This document shows positions 1 through 4,628 of a stretch of 11,625 nucleotides of DNA, piece by piece (within the stretch, counting starts at the first letter, position 1; each line of letters starts with the position of its first letter). The stretch lies in NCBI GenBank assembly GCA_030596245.1, contig JAUVKN010000105.1:1-11625 (forward strand), read 5' to 3'. The stretch comes from Bacteroidia bacterium. GTDB taxonomy: Bacteria > Bacteroidota > Bacteroidia > Bacteroidales > GCA-2748055. A program made the position numbers and the translations under genes. The notes beneath the pieces were generated by a model. That model was not told the origin of the DNA. It ran no database searches and saw only the letters and a list, made by a program, of their open reading frames with translations.

Positions 1-1
1 C

Positions 2-259
2 AATCCGTTTGTGCAGGAACACATAAATCTTGTAACCGGTATTAGAACCGGAAACGCCGTTAACGATGCAGAAGCTCAGGTGAATTCTACCCTAATGACC
101 ATAATGGGCCGAATTTCGGCCTATACCGGGAAAGATGTTACATGGGAAGAAATCATGAACTCAGACCTCTATTTAGGACCAAAAACCTATGCTTTTGGCC
201 CGGTTCCCGGAATTCCTGAAGAAAGACCACTGGCTGGGGAAGAAAACAGATTGACTTGA
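2..259 (+). CDS. Gfo/Idh/MocA family oxidoreductase, C-terminal fragment
   Basis: Only the last 85 residues are present; the gene enters from the left edge in an open frame, so the true start is outside the window. The visible part is the C-terminal tail of the NAD(P)-dependent Gfo/Idh/MocA oxidoreductases common in Bacteroidota. It begins NPFVQEHINLV, continues with a helix carrying IRTGNAVNDAEAQ and the segment TLMTIMGRISAYTGKDVTWEE, and ends with NSDLYLGPKTYAFGPV and a Pro/Glu-rich tail. These proteins oxidise or reduce sugars or polyols, often at C3. The Rossmann domain is not visible, so substrate and cofactor cannot be judged. Many relatives carry a Tat signal and act in the periplasm, which also cannot be checked here. 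The next gene encodes a DUF1080 protein, a frequent partner, which supports a glycoside-catabolic role. Family assignment is firm; substrate is unknown. Confidence 0.88.
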   Translation, partial: NPFVQEHINLVTGIRTGNAVNDAEAQVNSTLMTIMGRISAYTGKDVTWEEIMNSDLYLGPKTYAFGPVPGIPEERPLAGEENRLT

Positions 260-267
260 TTGACTCG

Positions 268-287
268 CCCCGCAGCTTGCTGCGGGG
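268..287 (+). terminator. GC-rich hairpin after oxidoreductase, possible terminator
   Basis: A perfect 8-bp stem CCCCGCAG/CTGCGGGG with a 4-nt loop starts 8 nt after the oxidoreductase stop. No T-tract follows directly; T-rich sequence (TTGTTTTATTTG) begins only about 18 nt later. It may therefore be a weak terminator, or part of the palindromic repeat material next to it. A tandem GATTGACT repeat (249-266) spans the stop codon immediately upstream. Confidence 0.45.
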
Positions 288-315
288 AATCATCGATTAA
301 TATATTGTTTTATTT

Positions 316-391
316 GTGCTCGCTAACCCCGAAGTAGAACTTCGAGGAAACGAGTTTTTACGAGCTCGACGCAGTCAATGCGCGAGCGTAA
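316..391. repeat. REP-like palindromic intergenic element
   Basis: This short non-coding stretch contains several nested inverted repeats. CGAAGT/ACTTCG (330-335 and 339-344) forms one hairpin. A GTAG tetranucleotide (334-337) is followed by AACTTCG...CGAGTT (338-354), an alternative stem with one bulge. A longer hairpin runs from 358 to 391: TTACG, CTCG and CGC on the left pair with GCG, CGAG and CGTAA on the right, giving about 12 bp with two small bulges around the loop AGTCAAT. GCTCGC (318-323) and GCGAGC (382-387) could close the whole block. A GTAG head followed by an imperfect palindrome resembles REP sequences mobilised by RAYT transposases. No second copy occurs in this window, so repeat status is inferred. 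Confidence 0.45.
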
Positions 392-414
392 TTCAAATTT
401 TAAAATCATTTGGA

Positions 415-1113
415 ATGAAACAATTGCTTTTTATTACAGGAATAACTCTTTTAACCGGAGTTATATCAGCACAGGAACCTCTTTTCAGATTTGGTGAAGA
501 GATGGGTCTGCAACAGATTATTTCAGGCGAGAATGTGGAAGGTGTACCCGTGAACTGGATACAGGTAAATACCGAAGCTGAAACCTGGAAAGTAAAAGAG
601 AATGAGTTAATATGTTCAGGGCATCCGATTGGGGTAATCCGTTCAGAAAAGAAGTACGAAAATTTCTTATTGCACATCGAGTGGAAGCACATGGAACCGG
701 GAGGGAATTCAGGGACTTTTGTGTGGAGCGATGCTGAGCCAGGCGATAACCGTTTGCCAAATGGAGTGGAAGTACAAATGCTGGAACTCGATTGGGTAAA
801 CCTTAATACAAGAGATGGTAAAAAGCCACCGGTTGCCTATGTACATGGCGAAATTTTTGGTGTTGGGGGCGTAGAAACTGTCCCTGATAATCCAAGGGGA
901 CGCCGGAGTAGATCTGTTGAAAACAGATGTAAAGGAAGAGGGGAGTGGAACACATACGAAGTGGTATGTGTTGATGGAACCATTAAGCTTTCGGTAAATG
1001 GTAAATTTGTCAACGGGATAAATAAATCAACAAAAAAAGAAGGATTTATATGTCTTGAATCGGAAGGAGCTGAAATTCATTTCAGAAACATTACAATTAT
1101 TAAATTGCCCTGA
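415..1113 (+). CDS. Secreted DUF1080 (3-keto-glycoside hydrolase-like) protein
   Basis: This 232-residue protein has a signal peptide (MKQLLFITGITLL... to about residue 20, ending SAQ), so it is exported. The rest matches a single DUF1080 (3-keto-disaccharide hydrolase) domain, a concanavalin-like jelly roll. Landmarks are GGNSGTFVW (96-104), NGVEVQMLE (116-124), GEIFGVGG near 145-152, GEWNTYEVV (176-184) and the C-terminal strand pair EGFICLESEG...FRNITI (209-228). Family members cleave glycosides whose sugar has been oxidised at C3, and they often sit beside Gfo/Idh/MocA oxidoreductases, as here. The open frame extends upstream to 316, but that extension translates the REP-like palindrome and would bury the signal peptide, so ATG 415 is chosen. 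No Shine-Dalgarno sequence is evident. The substrate is unknown. Confidence 0.87.
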   Translation: MKQLLFITGITLLTGVISAQEPLFRFGEEMGLQQIISGENVEGVPVNWIQVNTEAETWKVKENELICSGHPIGVIRSEKKYENFLLHIEWKHMEPGGNSGTFVWSDAEPGDNRLPNGVEVQMLELDWVNLNTRDGKKPPVAYVHGEIFGVGGVETVPDNPRGRRSRSVENRCKGRGEWNTYEVVCVDGTIKLSVNGKFVNGINKSTKKEGFICLESEGAEIHFRNITIIKLP

Positions 1114-1175
1114 TTGATAAACATGCTCAGAGGTTTTTAGAGAATGATATGTTGTAGCCATAAACCTTCATTTAC

Positions 1176-1258
1176 TCCTTACACAGATATTCTAACGCTA
1201 CTTAAATCCTTTACTTCGTAAAGTATTATAGGCAGCTTATATAACATCTGTGTAAGGA
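1176..1258. repeat. Foldback element with 13-bp terminal inverted repeats
   Basis: TCCTTACACAGAT (1176-1188) is perfectly inverted as ATCTGTGTAAGGA (1246-1258). The symmetry continues imperfectly inward: TAAcGCT near 1193-1199 faces AGCTTA near 1234-1239. The centre is a second perfect hairpin, CTTTAC/GTAAAG with a TTC loop (1209-1223). The whole 83-nt AT-rich block can therefore fold as one long interrupted hairpin. It has no coding capacity and no T-tract on either side, so it is not a classical terminator. The layout suggests a MITE-like element or the joined ends of a lost insertion sequence. No clear target-site duplication is visible in the flanks. Confidence 0.55.
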
Positions 1259-1261
1259 TCG

Positions 1262-1296
1262 GTTAAAAAATAAAAGTCCGCCTTTTGGAGGCGGAC
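1262..1296 (-). terminator. Rho-independent terminator of the receptor-ung transcript
   Basis: Read on the minus strand, an 8-bp stem GTCCGCCT/AGGCGGAC (1276-1296, 5-nt loop) is followed at once by the T-rich run TTTTATTTTTTAACC. It lies 74 nt beyond the ung stop codon. A second, weaker hairpin, CCCTGA/TCAGGG with a 5-nt loop (1301-1317), sits just before it in the direction of transcription. On the plus strand there is no T-tract after the stem, so the signal is directional. Confidence 0.8.
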
Positions 1297-1370
1297 CTGG
1301 CCCTGAAATTGTCAGGGAATATGATTGGATGAACTGTCGACTAATTAATTACAAATTGCGTGCCAAAAAG

Positions 1371-2048
1371 TTACAGCGTCCAATCAATCCCATTAATTCC
1401 ATGTTGTTCCAGGTATTCATTGGTTTTTGAGAAGTGTTGACAACCGAAAAAACCATTGTATGCAGAGAAGGGGGAAGGATGAGCGGCTTTAAGGATCAAA
1501 TGCTTTTGGTCATCAATCAGGGATTCCTTGGCCTGGGCATAGCGTCCCCATAGTAAAAAAACAACCCCGCTTTTGTGGGCAGAGATCTGTTCTATGACCC
1601 TGTTGGTAAATGTTTCCCAGCCCCTGTTCTGATGTGATCCTGCCTGACCGGTACGGACACTTAGTGTTGCGTTCAAAAGCAAAACACCCTGGTCGGCCCA
1701 CTTTTCCAGGTTACCATGCTCCGGAACAGGAATGCCCAGGTCTGCATGTAATTCTTTAAAAATATTGACCAGTGACGGAGGTTTGGGAATCCCTGGCGGA
1801 ACCGAAAAGCATAAACCGTGTGCCTGTCCGCTGCCATGGTAGGGGTCCTGTCCAAGGACAACTGCCTTCACATGGTCAAAAGGCGTATGTTGAAATGCAT
1901 TGAACATGAGATTCCCGGGTGGAAAGATGGTAAATTGCTTTTTCTCTTCAACCAGGAACTCCTTCAACTCGCTGAAATAGGGGGATTGGAACTCTTTCCA
2001 GAGTATCTCTTTCCACTTCTCTTCGATGACCGGATTAATTCTCTCCAT
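1371..2048 (-). CDS. ung: Uracil-DNA glycosylase, family 1
   Basis: This cytoplasmic base-excision repair enzyme removes uracil from DNA. The 225-residue product has the normal length and all family-1 landmarks: water-activating motif GQDPYHG (66-72, catalytic D68), uracil-stacking F81, the LLLNATLSV strand with uracil-recognising N126, and the DNA-intercalation loop HPSPFSA (190-196) with catalytic H190. The loop carries Phe194 where E. coli has Leu191. The start is debatable. ATG 2048 gives the usual Ung N-terminus, but the frame extends to TTG 2066, and GGGGAGG (2077-2083) lies 10 nt upstream of that TTG, adding six residues. ATG is preferred on length. The gene begins 41 nt after the receptor stop with no terminator between them, so the two are probably co-transcribed. 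The terminator lies at 1262-1296. Confidence 0.96.
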   Translation of the reverse strand: MERINPVIEEKWKEILWKEFQSPYFSELKEFLVEEKKQFTIFPPGNLMFNAFQHTPFDHVKAVVLGQDPYHGSGQAHGLCFSVPPGIPKPPSLVNIFKELHADLGIPVPEHGNLEKWADQGVLLLNATLSVRTGQAGSHQNRGWETFTNRVIEQISAHKSGVVFLLWGRYAQAKESLIDDQKHLILKAAHPSPFSAYNGFFGCQHFSKTNEYLEQHGINGIDWTL

Positions 2049-2089
2049 GGGTAGGAAAGATACCAAATGTGTAGCACCTCCCCAAAGGA

Positions 2090-4480
2090 TTACAACGTAA
2101 ACCGGGCTGTAATAATGAAATTTCTTCCCGGGGCACTTACCCCTGATGCATAGGGTTTATAGAACTGGTCGATAAGGTTCTCAATGGCCAGAATAAAATT
2201 GAGATGGCTTCCTGCCTGAAACCCCGCTTTGATGTTGGCCGTCCACCAGGAGGGGAAGCCATACGCCATGGCCTCCTCATCGTTGTCCTCACCGAAAGGC
2301 GAAAAATCATTTACGCTCTTCCAGCCATGATACACGAAGTAGGTATCCACAAAGAAGCGACTCTTCCGGTAGGTGAGTGAGGTCCGTCCAAATATGGGAG
2401 GAATATGTCCAAGTGGCACATCATCGGTGAGGTTATGTCCCCGGGTATAATTGAGTGTGGCTTTGAGCAGGATGTTCTTATTCAGGTTGGAAGTAACATT
2501 CATGGAGGTTCCGTAGATGTAAGCCCGACCAGCATTATAATTGGTGGAAATACGGTAGGGGTCCCCGTCATAATAAAAAGAATCTTCTCCATTGAGCTGA
2601 TAATCTGTTCTTACAATGGCGTCTTTCAGGTAAGTATAGTAGCCCACCACTTCAATCTTCATATAGCCTTCTACGATCCTGCTGATCCCCAGCTCTGCAT
2701 TATATGAGTATTCGGGAGAGAGATTTTCGTTGGGAACAGTAACGTATTCATCTTTCGCCCTCACCTTCCCGTAGTCATCCACATTGGGATTTCTGAATCC
2801 TGTTGACAGAATAGCATTCAATTGCCAGCGATCCGAAGGTTTGTAAACCAAACCCAGGCTTCCTGTGAGCGCCCCATGATTGATGTGGATCTGGTCATAG
2901 GGCAGGATGGGATTGAAAAACTGAGATGAGAGTGTTCCCCAGTTGTACCTCGAACCGCCGTTGAGCACCAATTGTTTATTCATGATCCATTTGTAACTGG
3001 CATATGCCGAAGCGCTCCAGGTCTGACTACCTCCTTCGGGATAGCGGGTCAGGGCGGGTTGTTGTTCCCCGGTTTGAATATTTTCATACCAGGCTTGAGA
3101 TGCCACCCTGTTGTGGCTAATTTCTAATCCATAGTTCAGTTTATGGTTGGCTCCCCATATTTTGAGAAGATCCATGTTCAGACTAAAAACATGAACATCT
3201 TCCTGCTGGGTTAACAGTTCTGTGTTTCTGAATTTTCGTGAGTTCCGGTCCTCATCTATCTTCTGGAAGGCTGCTATGGTGGTCATGTTGGTGAAAAACC
3301 GGTTGTCTTTTTTCAATACATTTTTCAGGGAAATAAGACACCTGTTCTGTGGACCATAATAGTAAGAGGCATATTTCAGGTTCTCTCCGGAATAATCATT
3401 TAGTTTGTCCAGACGATCAATGTCAGAAGAGGTGGAATATTGCATATTCAGGATCCAATCCACATACATCGAAGGGGTATAGCGAATTTTCTGAAGGATA
3501 TCTAACTGATGATAGCCGCTGTTTTTCTGAATGAGCGTATTTTTATTAACCACGGTTGAGTCCATTCCATTCACCCGATCCACATAATGCGTTATTTGAC
3601 CCCAGTCGTACAGATATGGGCTTCTCCTGGCACCGATTCTGATATCCCCCAGATCCTTATAAGTTATGCTGGTCAGTGTACCCACTTTTCTTTTGCCCAC
3701 AGAAAAATCGAGGTGTCCGGTCTTGCCCTGCATGGCTGAGGCATACTGCGTATAGGCCTGGACATCCAGCAAGGTCTGGGAATCTTCCGCCAGGCCTGGA
3801 TCCCTGGTATAATAATGGATGACCCCTCCCAGGGCATCACTTCCGTAAATGATGGAAGTGGGACCAAAAATGACTTCGGTTCTTTCAAGTATGGAGTGAT
3901 CGATGGTTATAGAATTTTGAAGGTGACCATTGCGATAGATGGCATTATTTAACCTGACACCATCTACCACCAAAAGGATTTTATTGGCCTCGAATCCCCT
4001 CAGGATGGGGCTCCCTCCGCCTCCCTGGGTTTTTTGGACCATAATGTTTCCTGCGCTTTCAAGAATTTCAGCAGCGGTCAGACCCGTTGTCTCCCGTAGT
4101 ACATTTTGCTCAAACACCTCTACCATGTATGGGATGATTAGTTTGCTTTCCCTCGATTTGGAAGCAGAGATCACATATTCATCGATCAGGATACGTTTTC
4201 TGTCGAGCACTATGAAGGTTTGTCCCGAAATCGTTTTTTTATTGTATTGTGCCGTGATATAAGAGGGGTGCTGAAAGAGAATGGTGTCTGATAAGGGAAA
4301 GATAGAGAGATCGATATTTCCAAGTGAGTCGGTAAGTGCTGCTCTCTCTCTGGAAATGTTAAATACAGCCACATGCTCTATGGGTGAATGGTCGGATGAG
4401 CTAATCACCTGGACCTGTTGTCCATTTATCCGGGTCATTAAAAATAATATACTAATTATGAATAGGGTACGATAAAACAT
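2090..4480 (-). CDS. TonB-dependent outer membrane receptor
   Basis: This 796-residue receptor imports a ligand across the outer membrane using TonB/ExbBD energy. A signal peptide (1-20, ending RING) precedes a carboxypeptidase-regulatory-like beta-sandwich (about 22-98). Next come a possible TonB box (DEYVISAS, 100-107) and the plug domain (about 112-228). The plug contains GGGGSPILRGFE (153-164), VVDGVRLNN (171-179), ERTEVIFGP (199-207) and YGSDALGGVI (212-221), all typical of the hemoglobin/transferrin-type subgroup. The rest is a 22-strand-type barrel ending NFIITARFTL with a C-terminal aromatic/hydrophobic strand. FRNPN (562-566) and NENLSPE (584-590) resemble the FRAP and NPNL boxes of heme receptors, but the FRAP box is degenerate and no His lies between them, so heme is only one possible ligand. 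ATG 4480 is chosen over GTG 4495 because the predicted promoter leaves no room for the latter. Translation of the last codon is followed by ung. Confidence 0.93.
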   Translation of the reverse strand: MFYRTLFIISILFLMTRINGQQVQVISSSDHSPIEHVAVFNISRERAALTDSLGNIDLSIFPLSDTILFQHPSYITAQYNKKTISGQTFIVLDRKRILIDEYVISASKSRESKLIIPYMVEVFEQNVLRETTGLTAAEILESAGNIMVQKTQGGGGSPILRGFEANKILLVVDGVRLNNAIYRNGHLQNSITIDHSILERTEVIFGPTSIIYGSDALGGVIHYYTRDPGLAEDSQTLLDVQAYTQYASAMQGKTGHLDFSVGKRKVGTLTSITYKDLGDIRIGARRSPYLYDWGQITHYVDRVNGMDSTVVNKNTLIQKNSGYHQLDILQKIRYTPSMYVDWILNMQYSTSSDIDRLDKLNDYSGENLKYASYYYGPQNRCLISLKNVLKKDNRFFTNMTTIAAFQKIDEDRNSRKFRNTELLTQQEDVHVFSLNMDLLKIWGANHKLNYGLEISHNRVASQAWYENIQTGEQQPALTRYPEGGSQTWSASAYASYKWIMNKQLVLNGGSRYNWGTLSSQFFNPILPYDQIHINHGALTGSLGLVYKPSDRWQLNAILSTGFRNPNVDDYGKVRAKDEYVTVPNENLSPEYSYNAELGISRIVEGYMKIEVVGYYTYLKDAIVRTDYQLNGEDSFYYDGDPYRISTNYNAGRAYIYGTSMNVTSNLNKNILLKATLNYTRGHNLTDDVPLGHIPPIFGRTSLTYRKSRFFVDTYFVYHGWKSVNDFSPFGEDNDEEAMAYGFPSWWTANIKAGFQAGSHLNFILAIENLIDQFYKPYASGVSAPGRNFIITARFTL

Positions 4481-4496
4481 GAGGTTAAAAAACACG

Positions 4497-4530
4497 CAAA
4501 AATATCACAAAAATTGTACCAAGAACAACC
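4497..4530 (-). promoter_or_regulatory. Bacteroidota-type promoter for receptor-ung
   Basis: On the minus strand, TATTTTTG (4497-4504) matches the Bacteroidota -7 consensus TAnnTTTG. GGTTG (4526-4530) supplies the -33 TTG, with 21 nt between TTG and the -7 box. The implied transcription start is about 10 nt before ATG 4480, giving a very short leader and arguing against the upstream GTG start. Confidence 0.55.
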
Positions 4531-4531
4531 C

Positions 4532-4554
4532 CCTCCCGGAAGACTGGTGGGAGG
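4532..4554. other. GC-rich hairpin in divergent promoter region
   Basis: CCTCCC (4532-4537) and GGGAGG (4549-4554) form a 6-bp inverted repeat around an 11-nt spacer, immediately upstream of the receptor -33 element. It could be an operator for a dimeric regulator. It has no T-tract and lies between divergent genes, so a terminator role is unlikely. No known operator consensus was recognised. Confidence 0.3.
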
Positions 4555-4603
4555 ATGACCTGCAGTGTTGGTAATTTTCCGGTCAACCTGCTTTTGAAAT
4601 TCA

Positions 4604-4611
4604 TATTTTTG
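4604..4611 (+). promoter_or_regulatory. Putative -7 box for the envelope three-gene operon
   Basis: TATTTTTG matches the TAnnTTTG -7 consensus and sits 17 nt upstream of ATG 4629, much the same geometry as the divergent receptor promoter. No convincing TTG lies about 20 nt further upstream, so the promoter would have a weak -33 element. Confidence 0.4.
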
Positions 4612-4628
4612 GTTCAAACAGGCCCGTT

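Noticed and set aside
316..414. N-terminal extension of the DUF1080 reading frame to 316
   Set aside because: It translates the palindromic intergenic block and would bury the clear signal peptide starting at ATG 415.
1190..1268. Integron attC-like site (TTCTAAC ... GTTAAAA)
   Set aside because: The core motifs do not fit RYYYAAC/GTTRRRY, they lie asymmetrically relative to the 13-bp inverted repeat, and no integrase or cassette array is present.
3939..4262. Plus-strand open frame of 107 codons opposite the receptor plug
   Set aside because: It is antisense to highly conserved plug-domain coding sequence and has no recognisable protein features; a shadow frame.
4481..4495. GTG start for the TonB receptor at 4495
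   Set aside because: The predicted -7 box (4497-4504) implies a transcript start near or downstream of it; ATG 4480 gives a normal signal peptide.
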